Part shown: piece after piece, positions 31,715-42,520 of the stretch
Layout of the letters: the number at the start of each line of letters is the position of its first letter
How positions within the stretch are numbered: the stretch's first letter is position 1
Origin: Dolomitihabitans soli
Lineage (GTDB): Bacteria > Actinomycetota > Actinomycetes > Streptosporangiales > Streptosporangiaceae
Assembly: GCF_022213955.1 (NCBI RefSeq)
Contig: NZ_JAKNTW010000028.1
Coordinates: 103,543 to 167,542, forward strand
Length of the DNA: 64,000 bases
Direction of reading: 5' to 3'
Position numbers and translations under genes: made by a program
Notes under the pieces: model-generated
The model's database searches: none
What the model saw: the letters and a program-made list of their open reading frames with translations, nothing else
Told to the model about the DNA's origin: nothing

Positions 31715-34700
31715 TCACTGGCCCTCTTCCTGGTCCGCCCCATTCGGAGCGGAGTCGTCGCGTACTTCCGCACGCCCTCGCCGGACGCCCTGCTGGAGGC
31801 TCGCCATCCGGTTGCGGACCCGTTCGGCGGAGACCGGGGGCATCGGGGGGGCCGCGGAGGGCGCCGGCGTCGCGGCGGCCCTTCCCGGCACGAGGTTGGC
31901 CTTGGGCGTGCGCTTGGGCAGTCCCGCCGAGGTGACCCCGCCGAGCGACGGCTCCGCGGCGGCCGCGGCGGCGCGCCAGCCCTCGTCCGCGGCGTTGCGC
32001 CAGGCGTCTCCGGAGGATGTCTGCGGAGCCTCGCGAGGCGTGTCGACCACCGCGCGGGCGGACTCCCACTCCTCCAGCCGCTCGCTCTCCTCCTTCAGCG
32101 CCCGCTCCACGCGCTCCGCCTCGATGCGTGCCGAGTCGTCAGGCTGCGGTGGGGCGTCGGGCTTGCGGAACCAGGCGGACTCCACCGATGCGAAGATCGG
32201 CAGGAACTCCTCCTCCGATTCCAGCGAAGACACCTCGACTGCGGGCATCGACGCGGTGACCGGGTCGTCGTCCTGCGCGTTCCACGCCGAGAAGGTGGGT
32301 GGCGCCTCGCGGGGATCGAGATCCCTGCGGCGGAACTCGCCGGTGTCCTGCGACGCGGCGGAACGGCTGTCCTGCGGCGCCGGGGGACGTCCGAAGGCGC
32401 CGGTGTCGAACGCGGTGCTGTCGAAGGCGTTGGTGTCGGCGGGCGACACGGACCTGCCGAAGACGCTGGGCTCCTGGCGCGGCGGCTCGGGCCTGCCGAA
32501 GACGCTGGGCTCCTGCCGCGGCGGTTCGGGCCTGGCGAATCCGCCGCTGTCGCCGGCGCCGCCGGTGCCGCGGGTAAACGCGCCGCTGTCGTGCGCGCCG
32601 CGGGCGAAGGGGTCGCTCTGGGGCGCGCCGGTGGGGAACCCGCCGCTGTCGGAGACTCCCCGGGCGAAGGGATCGCTCCCGGGTACGTTGGTGGGGAACC
32701 CGCCGCTGTCGTGCGCGCCGCGGGCGAAGAGATCGTTCTCCGGCTGCTGCGTGCCGTACCCGCGTTCGGGGGCCGGCTGGGGCGGTGCCGGGAACCGGGG
32801 CTCGGCGGGCGGCGGCGTGCCGAAGCTCCAGTCCGTGCCTCCCGTGGTGTTCCCCACGGGCCGCGCCGGTGACCCGAAGCCCCGGTCGGCGGGCGGCTGC
32901 TGCTGGCCGTATCCCGGCTCGGCGCCGCCGGGTGCCGGCGGCCGGCCGTAGTCGCTCGTCATGGGCGAGGGAGCGCCTGCGCCCTCGCGCCTGGCCACCG
33001 TGTCCGCGCCGAACAGCGAACCGGTGGGCGCGTTCGCCCCCGACGGCTGGAAGGGACCGAACCCCTGGGTCGTGCCTCCGCCATTGGCGGCGGTCGCGGT
33101 GGTGGAAGGCCAGTCGGGCGTCTGCTGCTGCACGGTCTCGACGATCAGCGCCGGCGGGATGAGCACCATGGCGATCAGGCCGTTGCCCTCGGCGAGGCGG
33201 AGCTGGGCGCGGATGCCGTGGCGCAGGGCCAGCCGGCCGACCACGAACAGGCCCATGCGCCGGGAGACGGAGACGTCGACGACGGGCGGCTCGGCGAGTC
33301 GCCGGTTCGCCTCGGTGATCTCCTCCTCGGTCATGCCGATGCCGGAGTCGCTCACCGACAGCAGCGCGCCGCCGCCCTCGATGAGACTGCTGGAGACCAT
33401 CACCTGGGTGTTCCTGGGCGAGAACTGGATGGCGTTCTCGACCAGCTCGGCGATCAGGTGGACGAGGTCGTTGGCGGCGCTGCCGACCACGGAGGTGGTG
33501 CGGTGCACCTTGACCTGGACCCGCTCGTAGTCTTCGACCTCCGACAGCGAGGCGCGGACGACGTCGACGAGCTTGGCCGGCTGGCTGCGCCTGCGGGTGG
33601 GCTCGTGACCGGCGAGGACCAGGAGGTTCTCACTGTTGCGGCGCATGCGGGTGGCGAGGTGGTCGAGCTTGAACAGGTCGCCGAGGCGCTTGCCGTCCTC
33701 TTCGCCCTTCTCCAGACCGTCGATCAGCGAGATCTGCCGTTCGACCAGCGTCTGGGTGCGGCGCGAGAGGTTGACGAACATGGAGCTGATGTTGCCGCGC
33801 AGGTCGGCCTCTTCGGCCGCGAGCCGTACGGCCTGGCGGTGGACCTCGTCGAAGGCCTGGGCGACTTCCCCGATCTCGTCCCTGGAGTCGACGGAGATCG
33901 GCTGGACCTCCGGCGGGTTGGCGTCGCCGGTGATCCGCATGTCGCGGACCACGTTCGGCAGCCGGAACCCGGCGACCTCCAGGGCCTCGGTGCGCAGGCG
34001 GCGCAGCGGCGAGACCATCGACCGGGCGATGAACACGGTCAGGGCCAGGACCAGGAGCAGCAGGGCCAGGATGGAGGCGCCGGCGATGGCGGCGGCGCGC
34101 TGTTCGGCGTCGGCCAGCTCGCGGTTGCGGGTGACGACGTCGTCGGCGACCTTCTTCTCGATCTTCTTGATCGAGTCGATCGACACCGTGTTGTCCTCGA
34201 ACCACTCGCCGCGGTCGGAGGCCGCGAGCAGCGCGCTCTCCAGCTGGTTGGCGCCGGTGCTCACGATGGTGATGGCGCGCGACTTGGTCAGCTCCGCGCG
34301 GTAGCGCCGGGGGTCGGTCAGCGTCCGGTAGAGGAGCTGCACGTTCTCGGCGCCCGCCTCGGCGCCGAACTCGGCGATCCGCTCACCCTGGCGGGCGCGG
34401 GAGGCGATGAAGTCCTCCATCTCCTGCGCGCTGATCAGCCGGCGGTCGAAGGATCCGAGCAGCAGACGGTCTCGCTGCTTGGACGCCTCCTCCTTGGCGT
34501 GCGCGAGGGCGCTGAGGCCGCGGAAGTTACCGATGGTCGTGGAGTCGTCGCTGACCTGGCCGAGCTCGTCGTGCACCCGGAGCAGCGCGGTGACCAGCGA
34601 GGTGTAGGGCGCCGACTGGTGTTCCTTGCGGAGGTCCTTCAGCGTGTCGAGCTGGATCAGCGACTGCTGGACCGCCTCGACCACACGCGGGCCGTACACC

Positions 34701-35113
34701 AAGTCGATCTTCGCGAAGTCGGCGCGGACTCCGCTCACCAGTCCGTCGACCGTCTTCTGCCGGTCCTCGTACTCGGTCTGCAGCGTCACGGCGCGGCCCT
34801 GGAAGCGGGCCCGCTTCTGACGACTGGCCCAGGTGCCCATGTCGCGCTCCTGGCCGACGGCCTCCGTCAGGTCCCTGATGCGGGAGGCGTAGTCGGCGGC
34901 CAGGCCGGTGCGCTCGTGTTCGGCGATGCTCTCGATGGAGGTCACCACCCGGGCGCCGGAGAGCATGACGCCCACCGCGGTCGGGACCAGGATCAGCGCG
35001 GTGAGTCGTGTGCGCACTCGCCAGTTGCGCAGGGCGAACACGCGTTTCGCGATAGAGGGCCGCCCACGATCACGCCTGGCGGTACGGCCGCTCTCGGTAG
35101 TACCCGTCGCCAC
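31715..35113 (-). CDS. cvnA: Conservon 3 sensor histidine kinase-like protein with NIT domain (CvnA-type)
   Basis: Largest of the three sensors, about 1132 residues. Layout: ALRNWRVRTRL, helix, NIT-type extracytoplasmic region, second helix (ASILALLLLVLALTVFIARSM), HAMP, FVNLSRRTQTLVERQ, DHLATRMRRNSENLLVLAG and an HATPase with ELVENAIQFSP and DSGIGM. A ~430-residue tail carries SDPFARGxxDSGGF and RPEPPRQEPSVFG repeats, then EEFLPIFASVESAWF, GLPKRTPKANLVPG and QQGVRRGRAE. The frame opens at TTG 35164, but GTG 35113 gives an N-terminus of usual length; neither has a strong ribosome site. Confidence 0.9.
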   Translation of the reverse strand: MATGTTESGRTARRDRGRPSIAKRVFALRNWRVRTRLTALILVPTAVGVMLSGARVVTSIESIAEHERTGLAADYASRIRDLTEAVGQERDMGTWASRQKRARFQGRAVTLQTEYEDRQKTVDGLVSGVRADFAKIDLVYGPRVVEAVQQSLIQLDTLKDLRKEHQSAPYTSLVTALLRVHDELGQVSDDSTTIGNFRGLSALAHAKEEASKQRDRLLLGSFDRRLISAQEMEDFIASRARQGERIAEFGAEAGAENVQLLYRTLTDPRRYRAELTKSRAITIVSTGANQLESALLAASDRGEWFEDNTVSIDSIKKIEKKVADDVVTRNRELADAEQRAAAIAGASILALLLLVLALTVFIARSMVSPLRRLRTEALEVAGFRLPNVVRDMRITGDANPPEVQPISVDSRDEIGEVAQAFDEVHRQAVRLAAEEADLRGNISSMFVNLSRRTQTLVERQISLIDGLEKGEEDGKRLGDLFKLDHLATRMRRNSENLLVLAGHEPTRRRSQPAKLVDVVRASLSEVEDYERVQVKVHRTTSVVGSAANDLVHLIAELVENAIQFSPRNTQVMVSSSLIEGGGALLSVSDSGIGMTEEEITEANRRLAEPPVVDVSVSRRMGLFVVGRLALRHGIRAQLRLAEGNGLIAMVLIPPALIVETVQQQTPDWPSTTATAANGGGTTQGFGPFQPSGANAPTGSLFGADTVARREGAGAPSPMTSDYGRPPAPGGAEPGYGQQQPPADRGFGSPARPVGNTTGGTDWSFGTPPPAEPRFPAPPQPAPERGYGTQQPENDLFARGAHDSGGFPTNVPGSDPFARGVSDSGGFPTGAPQSDPFARGAHDSGAFTRGTGGAGDSGGFARPEPPRQEPSVFGRPEPPRQEPSVFGRSVSPADTNAFDSTAFDTGAFGRPPAPQDSRSAASQDTGEFRRRDLDPREAPPTFSAWNAQDDDPVTASMPAVEVSSLESEEEFLPIFASVESAWFRKPDAPPQPDDSARIEAERVERALKEESERLEEWESARAVVDTPREAPQTSSGDAWRNAADEGWRAAAAAAEPSLGGVTSAGLPKRTPKANLVPGRAAATPAPSAAPPMPPVSAERVRNRMASLQQGVRRGRAEVRDDSAPNGADQEEGQ

Positions 35114-35243
35114 GCTCTCGCTACCCCCAACCGTCGCAACCAAACCAGGCCTATCAGACCACAAGGTCGCGAGACATTCTGGATAGACCGGTCAAGCCGG
35201 TTTAATCGTTACCAAAGGTGACAGAATGCTGAGCACTGCCGCA

Positions 35244-37535
35244 TTACCGTAGCGCAGCGAGCACTTGGTTGCGAACCTGTTCGCGCTGATCTTCATCCAC
35301 AAGAAGGCGACCCGCGCGGTCCACTACGTAGAAGACATCCACAGCTTCCGCGCCGAGAGTCTCCACGCGCGCGGCCCGGACGTCAAGTCCGCATTCACCA
35401 AAAGCCCGGCCAATGCGCCATAGAAGCCCCGGGCGGTCATGAGCCCGGACTTCTACCACGCTCGCCGTGGCCGACGCGTCCTCCAGCAATGTGACGCGCG
35501 GAGGTGCCACGGGGACCCGCGCGGGACGCACGGAACGGGTACGGCGGGCAAGGCGCTGCTCGATGTCGAGGCGGCCGGCCAGCACCAGTCGCAGGTCGGC
35601 TTCCAGGGTCGCCGGATCGGGCGGCGAGCCGTATTCCGGCACCACGGAGAACTCGATCATGGCAGTGGAGCCGGCGGACGCGGCGGAGGCCGAGCGGACG
35701 ACCATGCGGTGCGCCGCGAGGACCCCAGCGGCCCGCCAGAGCAGCCCGGGACGGTCGGGCGCGACGACGGTCACCGCGCCCCCGTTGACGCGGATGGCGC
35801 CCCCTCCGTGCCGTGCCAGGGACGCCTGCTGAGGAGACAGCGAAGGAGCCGGCCGGAGCGGCGTGCCCGACAGCACGGACCTGACCCGCCGTACGAGATC
35901 GGCGACCAGCCCGGCCTTCCAGGAGTTCCAGGCCGCGGGGCCGGTGGCGTGCCCGTCGGCCACCGCGAGCGCCGCCAGCAGGTCGAGCACCTCGCGGGTG
36001 CCCACCGCGTCGGCGACCCGGGAGATCGTCACCGGGTCGTCGAGGTCTCTGCGGGTCGCGGTCTCGGGGAGCAGCAGATGGTGGCGCACCACGACGGCCA
36101 GCGTGTCGACGTCGGCGGGCGACAACCCGATGTGCGCGCCGATGTCCCGGGCGACCACCTCGCCGGTGGTCGAATGGTCACCGGGCCAGCCCTTGCCGAT
36201 GTCGTGCAGCAGGGCGGAGATGAGCAGCAGGTCGGGGCGGGACACGTCACGGGTGTACGCCGCGGCTCCGGCCGCCGTCTCGATCAGGTGGCGGTCGACG
36301 GTGAAACGGTGCACGGGGTTGCGCTGCGGGCGGTGCCGTACCCGCTCCCAGTCGGGCAGCAGTCGCACCAGCACGCCCGCCTGGTCCATCTCCTCCCAGA
36401 CCGGTACGGCGGCGCGACCAGCGCCCAGCAGGGCGACCAGCGCGTCACGCGCCTCGTCGGGCCAGGGCACCGGCATCGGGGGCGACTGGGTGGCCAGCGC
36501 GGTGACCGTCGCGGGCGCCAGCGGCAACCCGGCTTCGGCGGCGGCCGCGGCGGCGCGCAGGATCAGCACCGGGTCCTTGCGCGGGCTCACGCCGCGCGCG
36601 AGCACGACCTCGCCGCCGTGTTCCACCACGCCGTCGGCGAGCGGTTTGCGGCCACGGGGCATGGGTCCGGACAGCAGTCGGTCGACCGTCCGCCAGGTGC
36701 CGTCGAAAGCATGTGAGATCGTACGGCCGGCCTCGGCCAGCCGTCTCATCAACGCCTCAGCATCCAGGAGCCCGAGCGTACCCGCCACGGCGTCCTGTTC
36801 CTGGAGTACCAACCTGTCGGTGCCGCGTGCGGTGACGACGTGCAGCGCGTGCCGGATGTCGAGGAGCAACTCGTACGCCTCGCGGACCCTCGGTCCGGGG
36901 GCGGAGGCGACCCAGGCGGCGGCCACGGCCTGCATCGCCTGCACGTCACGGAGCCCACCGCGCGAGTCGCGCAGATCGGGTTCGAGCAGGAAGGCCAGCT
37001 CGCCGCTCGGCTCCGACCGCTTGTCGGCCGACTCGCGGAGGTCCATCAGCCGCCGCCGGGAGTCCGCGCGCCACTCGGCGAGCACCAGTTCCCGCGCCGA
37101 CCTGGTCAGCTCGGGATCTCCGGCCACGTGCCTGGCCTGGATCAGGCCCAGCACCGCCTTGAGATCCTCGCGGGCGACCTTCGCCGCCTCCTCGACGGTG
37201 CGCACCGAGTGGTCGAGCCCGATCCCGGAGTCCCAGACCGGATACCAGATCCGGTCCGCGATCTTGGCGACGTCGTCTCTGCCGTTGTGCAGCAGGACGA
37301 GGTCCAGGTCGCTGCCGGGGGCGAGCTCGCCCCGCCCCAGGCTGCCGACCGCGACGAGCGCGACGCCCGCTGTGGCGCCGCGCTCGTCGGCGACCTGCGC
37401 CCCGCTCCTGGCCTCCCGCTCCCGCGAGTACGGCATGGCACACGCCGTACGCAGCAGGTCGGTCAGCCACCGGTCGATGTCTCCGGCCCGCTCTTTACGG
37501 GCCGGAGCGAACGAGCGAGCGTCGCCTCTCATCAT
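35244..37535 (-). CDS. glnD: Bifunctional uridylyltransferase/uridylyl-removing enzyme (PII sensor)
   Basis: Nitrogen-status enzyme of 763 residues that modifies and demodifies PII according to glutamine; in actinomycetes GlnD adenylylates PII. Nucleotidyltransferase motif GSLGRGELAPGSDLDLV (64-80), GlnD linker EPDLRDSRGGLRDVQ (~185-199), HD hydrolase ALLHDIGKG (H444, D445), and two C-terminal ACT domains (VTVVAPDRPGLLWRAAGVLA ~585; VVEVRAHDRPGLLWRIGRAF ~695). Start ATG 37535, with a second ATG one codon later. Last gene of amt-glnB-glnD, five bases after glnB. Confidence 0.96.
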   Translation of the reverse strand: MMRGDARSFAPARKERAGDIDRWLTDLLRTACAMPYSREREARSGAQVADERGATAGVALVAVGSLGRGELAPGSDLDLVLLHNGRDDVAKIADRIWYPVWDSGIGLDHSVRTVEEAAKVAREDLKAVLGLIQARHVAGDPELTRSARELVLAEWRADSRRRLMDLRESADKRSEPSGELAFLLEPDLRDSRGGLRDVQAMQAVAAAWVASAPGPRVREAYELLLDIRHALHVVTARGTDRLVLQEQDAVAGTLGLLDAEALMRRLAEAGRTISHAFDGTWRTVDRLLSGPMPRGRKPLADGVVEHGGEVVLARGVSPRKDPVLILRAAAAAAEAGLPLAPATVTALATQSPPMPVPWPDEARDALVALLGAGRAAVPVWEEMDQAGVLVRLLPDWERVRHRPQRNPVHRFTVDRHLIETAAGAAAYTRDVSRPDLLLISALLHDIGKGWPGDHSTTGEVVARDIGAHIGLSPADVDTLAVVVRHHLLLPETATRRDLDDPVTISRVADAVGTREVLDLLAALAVADGHATGPAAWNSWKAGLVADLVRRVRSVLSGTPLRPAPSLSPQQASLARHGGGAIRVNGGAVTVVAPDRPGLLWRAAGVLAAHRMVVRSASAASAGSTAMIEFSVVPEYGSPPDPATLEADLRLVLAGRLDIEQRLARRTRSVRPARVPVAPPRVTLLEDASATASVVEVRAHDRPGLLWRIGRAFGECGLDVRAARVETLGAEAVDVFYVVDRAGRLLVDEDQREQVRNQVLAALR

Positions 37536-37540
37536 TTCGG

Positions 37541-39195
<1,655 letters not shown>

Positions 39196-39363
39196 TCGAA
39201 GCGACCCTCCTTCCAATTGGCGTTGCCGGTGGTACCCGCCGCAGTAACGCCTCCAGGACTTCATCGACCGGCTGCGCACTGACGTGACGTGTTCAGGGGG
39301 AGGTTTCGGCCCCGGCTCACGCCGCGACTTCCTCTCCCTTGCGGCACAGCGTCGTATTCAGCC

Positions 39364-39432
39364 GTTTCAAGCCACGACCTTGTGTGTTTCGCACTCGTGA
39401 ATCTCGGCCCAGTGGTGTTTCAGCCATGTTTC
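39364..39432 (-). promoter_or_regulatory. GlnR-like box array upstream of amt
   Basis: Four GAAAC motifs on the minus strand (39428-39432, 39417-39421, 39386-39390, 39364-39368). The first pair is spaced 11 bases and the last pair 22 bases, i.e. on the same helix face, as in GlnR a/b-site arrays of actinomycete nitrogen genes. They lie 170-240 bases upstream of amt in a 298-bp gene-free region. The GTNAC half of the classic box is not obvious. Confidence 0.5.
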
Positions 39433-39493
39433 GGACAGGCCAATAAATGGTGATACATCCACCCAAACAACAGCCCTCGGCGGAGGTGCTCCC

Positions 39494-40309
39494 CTACTTG
39501 ACCGCTCCCGCGGTGAGTCCGGCCACGATCCGCCGCTGGAAGAACAGCACCAGGATCACCAACGGGATGGTGACGAGCACCCCGGCGGCCATCTGGGTGC
39601 CGAACGGCGTGGCGAACTTGGCCGCCCCGGTGAACTGGGCGATCCGGACCGTCGCGGTCTGCCGGTCCACGTCGTTGACCATCGTGACCGCGATGATGAA
39701 CTCGTTCCAGGTCACGATGAAGGCGAGGATCGCCGTGGTGAACACGCCGGGCGCCGCCACCGGCAGGATCACCTTGCGGAACGCGTCGAACGCCGAGCAG
39801 CCGTCGATCATCGCGGCGTGCTCCAGCTCGCGCGGCATCTGCCGGAAGAAGGTGGTCAGGTTCCACACGGTCAGCGGCAGCGCGAACGACATGCTCGGCA
39901 GAATCATCGCCTGGTAGCTGTTGATCCAGCCGATCGAGGTGAACAGCTTCAGCAGCGGCACCACCAGCAGCGCGCCGGGGAACATCGAGACCGCGATGAT
40001 CAGCGCCAGGATGACGTTCTTGCCCCGGAAGTCCAGCCTGGCCAGCGCGTACGCCGCCAGGGTGCCGATCAGCAGGGTGACCGCCGTGGTGACCACCGCC
40101 ACCACCGCGCTGTTGAGCAACGCCTGCCCGAACCCCGTCCCCTCGTCGAACACCCCGGCGTAACTCTCCAGCGACCACGGCGAGGGGAGCGGCGTCTGGT
40201 GGTAGATGTCCGCCGTGCGCCGGAAGCTGGAGACGACCATCCAGTAGAACGGGATCAGGCAGTACGCCACGATCGCGGCGACCCCCAGTCCGGTCAGCAC
40301 GCGCTTCAC
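39494..40309 (-). CDS. Carbohydrate ABC transporter permease (CUT1, MalG-type)
   Basis: Permease of 271 residues with six predicted helices and the EAA loop EHAAMIDGCSAFDAFRKVILPVAAPGV, typical of MalG-family subunits. The frame is open to 41245, but GTG 40309 overlaps the stop of the partner permease and gives the normal N-terminus (KRVLTGLGVAAIVAYCLIPFYWM). Third gene of an importer that lacks its own ATPase; in actinomycetes such importers usually share MsiK. Confidence 0.92.
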   Translation of the reverse strand: MKRVLTGLGVAAIVAYCLIPFYWMVVSSFRRTADIYHQTPLPSPWSLESYAGVFDEGTGFGQALLNSAVVAVVTTAVTLLIGTLAAYALARLDFRGKNVILALIIAVSMFPGALLVVPLLKLFTSIGWINSYQAMILPSMSFALPLTVWNLTTFFRQMPRELEHAAMIDGCSAFDAFRKVILPVAAPGVFTTAILAFIVTWNEFIIAVTMVNDVDRQTATVRIAQFTGAAKFATPFGTQMAAGVLVTIPLVILVLFFQRRIVAGLTAGAVK

Positions 40310-41238
40310 GAGGCCACCCTCCTGCGGGTCCGCACGTCGGCGAGCAGATCGGCGCCGAGCAGCTTGACGAAGACGAACGCGATCAGCGCGATGTAGAGGA
40401 AGAGCATCGTGCCGTACGCCGAGGCGGGCCCGTAGTGGACCCTGGTGGCCTCGTCCCAGATCAGCGCCGACAACGTCTCCACCGAATGCTTGCGCGGCCC
40501 GATCAGCACGTACGGCAGGTCGAAGACGCGCAGCGCGTCCATCATCCGGAACAGCACGGCCACCAGCAGGGCCGGGCGCACCAGCGGCAGGGTGATCCGC
40601 CAGAACGTCTGCCAGGCGGACGCGCCGTCGACCCGGGCCGCCTCGTAGACCTCGCCGGCGATGATCTGGAGCCCCGCCAGCACGAGCAGGCCCACGAAGG
40701 GCGCGGTCTTCCAGGTGTCGGCGACGATTACCGCGATCTTGGCCTGCACGCCCTCCGTCGTCCAGAGGATCTGCTGGCCGATGATGGTGTTGGCGACGCC
40801 GTCCGCCTGGAAGATCCATCGCCACATCAGGCCCGAGACGGCGGTGGGGACCGCCCACGGGATGAGGATGCTGGCCCGCAGGAAGCCCCTGCCGCGGAAG
40901 GCCCGGTGCATGACCAGCGCCATCAGCACGCCCAGCACCACCTCGATCGAGACGGTGGCCACCGTGAAGAGCGTGGTGTTGGCCAGCGCGTTGACGAACC
41001 GCTCGCCGAGCACGCCCGAGTAGTTGGCCAGGCCGGCGAACCGCTCGCCCTCGACCACGAAGCCGTCGGCGTCGAGCGTCTCCCCGCTGGTGTAGAAGGA
41101 CTCCCGCACCGCGGAGAGGAGGGGATACAGCACGACCAGGGCCAGCACGACCAGGGTCGGGGACAGCATGAGGGCGGCGAGCCGGCTCTGCCCGGCCCGC
41201 TCGCGGGGCCCGCGCCGCCGGTTCGCCGCGCCGCTCAC
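40306..41238 (-). CDS. Carbohydrate ABC transporter permease (CUT1, MalF-type)
   Basis: Permease of 310 residues. First helix LAALMLSPTLVVLALVVLYPLLSAVRESFY; EAA loop YEAARVDGASAWQTFWRITLPLVRPAL. GTG 41238 follows a near-ideal ribosome site (AAGGAGGTGG). It lies 28 bases downstream of the binding-protein gene and is translationally coupled to the MalG-type permease. Confidence 0.92.
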   Translation of the reverse strand: MSGAANRRRGPRERAGQSRLAALMLSPTLVVLALVVLYPLLSAVRESFYTSGETLDADGFVVEGERFAGLANYSGVLGERFVNALANTTLFTVATVSIEVVLGVLMALVMHRAFRGRGFLRASILIPWAVPTAVSGLMWRWIFQADGVANTIIGQQILWTTEGVQAKIAVIVADTWKTAPFVGLLVLAGLQIIAGEVYEAARVDGASAWQTFWRITLPLVRPALLVAVLFRMMDALRVFDLPYVLIGPRKHSVETLSALIWDEATRVHYGPASAYGTMLFLYIALIAFVFVKLLGADLLADVRTRRRVAS

Positions 41239-41266
41239 CGGCCACCTCCTTCCGTCATGGCCGGGC

Positions 41267-42520
41267 CTACTTGATCAGGTCGCCGAGGGTGCCCTGCAGG
41301 CCGGTCAGCGCCTCGTCCACCGTGCGGGTGCCGGTGATCGCGCCGTACACGGACTCCTGGACGGCCGCGGTGACGTCGCCGTACTTCACGGCCTGGGGGC
41401 GCGGCTTGGCGGCCAGGATGCCGTCCTTCAACGCGGGCAGGTAGGGATACTTCTCGATCAGCTCCGGGTCCTCGTACAACGCCGTCCTGGCGAGCGGGGA
41501 GGAGTTGCTCATGGCGAACTTCTTCTCCTGCTCGGCGCCGGTCATATAGGCGATGAAGTCCCTGGCCGTCTGCTTGTGCTTGGAGTACGACGACACCGCC
41601 ATGTTGTTGCCGCCGAGCGTGCCGGAGCCGGGGCCGTCGAGTCCGGGCAGCGGGGCCACGTCGAACTTGCCCGCCACCTGGCTGGGACCGTCGGTCTTGT
41701 TGGACTGCTCGTACATATAGGCCCAGTTGCGGTAGAAGAGGAACTTGCCGCGTTCGAAGGCGTTACGGCCTTCCTCCTCCTTGTAGGTGATCGCCTCCTT
41801 GGGGATCAGCCCGTCGGCGAACCCGTCCACCAGGAAGGTCAGCGCCTCCTTGGCCTTGCCGTCGGTCAGGGACGGCTTGCCGGAACCGTCGAGCAGCGAG
41901 CCGCCGGCCGACTGCACGGCCTCCGCGAAGTTGACGGTGAGCCCTTCGTACTTGTCGTACTGGCCCGCGTAGCAGCCCATCCCCTTCTCCTTGGCGAGCG
42001 CCTTCTCGCAGGCGGCCTTCATCTCCGCCCAGGTCGTCGGGGGCTTCTCGACCAGATCCTTGCGGTAGTAGAGCAGGCCGGTGCCGGTGAGGAACGGCAT
42101 CGCATACAGCTTGCCGCGGTACTTCCCCGTCTCCACGGCGGGCGGCAGGAAGGCGGGGATGTCGAGGCCGGCCTCGGGCAGCTCGTCGACCCACCGGTTG
42201 GCGGCGAACTCGGCCGTCCAGACGGCGTCCAGGACGACGACGTCCATCCCATCGGATTTGGTCTGCGCGTTCTGGATCAGCTTGCGCCGCCCCTCGTCCG
42301 CGCTCTCCGGCAGCAGCACCGAGGTGACCTTCTCCTCGGGATGCGCGGCGTTCCAGTCCGCCACCAGGATCTGGGTGGCCTCCGCGTCGAACTTGGTGGA
42401 CACGAACGTGATCGGCCCGCGCCCGTCGTCGTTCTGCGCCTGCGGTCCGGGCGCTTCCGACCCGCAGGCGGCGACGAGGCCGAGCGCGGCGGTGGCCGCG
42501 ACGACGGAGATGGCTCTCAT
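41267..42520 (-). CDS. Carbohydrate ABC transporter substrate-binding lipoprotein (CUT1)
   Basis: Extracytoplasmic sugar receptor of 417 residues with lipobox LVAAC (cysteine 19). The blocks ITFVSTKFDAEATQILVADWNAAHP, KLYAMPFLTGTGLLYYRKDLV and KPPTTWAEMKAACEKA are typical of family 1 (MalE-like, trehalose/maltose type) receptors. ATG 42520 overlaps the oxidoreductase stop (ATGA) and has AAAGGAAA upstream; the longer frame to 42592 is not supported. The specific sugar is unknown. Confidence 0.92.
   Translation of the reverse strand: MRAISVVAATAALGLVAACGSEAPGPQAQNDDGRGPITFVSTKFDAEATQILVADWNAAHPEEKVTSVLLPESADEGRRKLIQNAQTKSDGMDVVVLDAVWTAEFAANRWVDELPEAGLDIPAFLPPAVETGKYRGKLYAMPFLTGTGLLYYRKDLVEKPPTTWAEMKAACEKALAKEKGMGCYAGQYDKYEGLTVNFAEAVQSAGGSLLDGSGKPSLTDGKAKEALTFLVDGFADGLIPKEAITYKEEEGRNAFERGKFLFYRNWAYMYEQSNKTDGPSQVAGKFDVAPLPGLDGPGSGTLGGNNMAVSSYSKHKQTARDFIAYMTGAEQEKKFAMSNSSPLARTALYEDPELIEKYPYLPALKDGILAAKPRPQAVKYGDVTAAVQESVYGAITGTRTVDEALTGLQGTLGDLIK

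Noticed and set aside
32456..32720. CRISPR-like periodicity in the cvnA3 3' region
   Set aside because: The repeats are in frame, vary in sequence and encode SDPFARG/RPEPPRQ protein units; there are no regular spacers.
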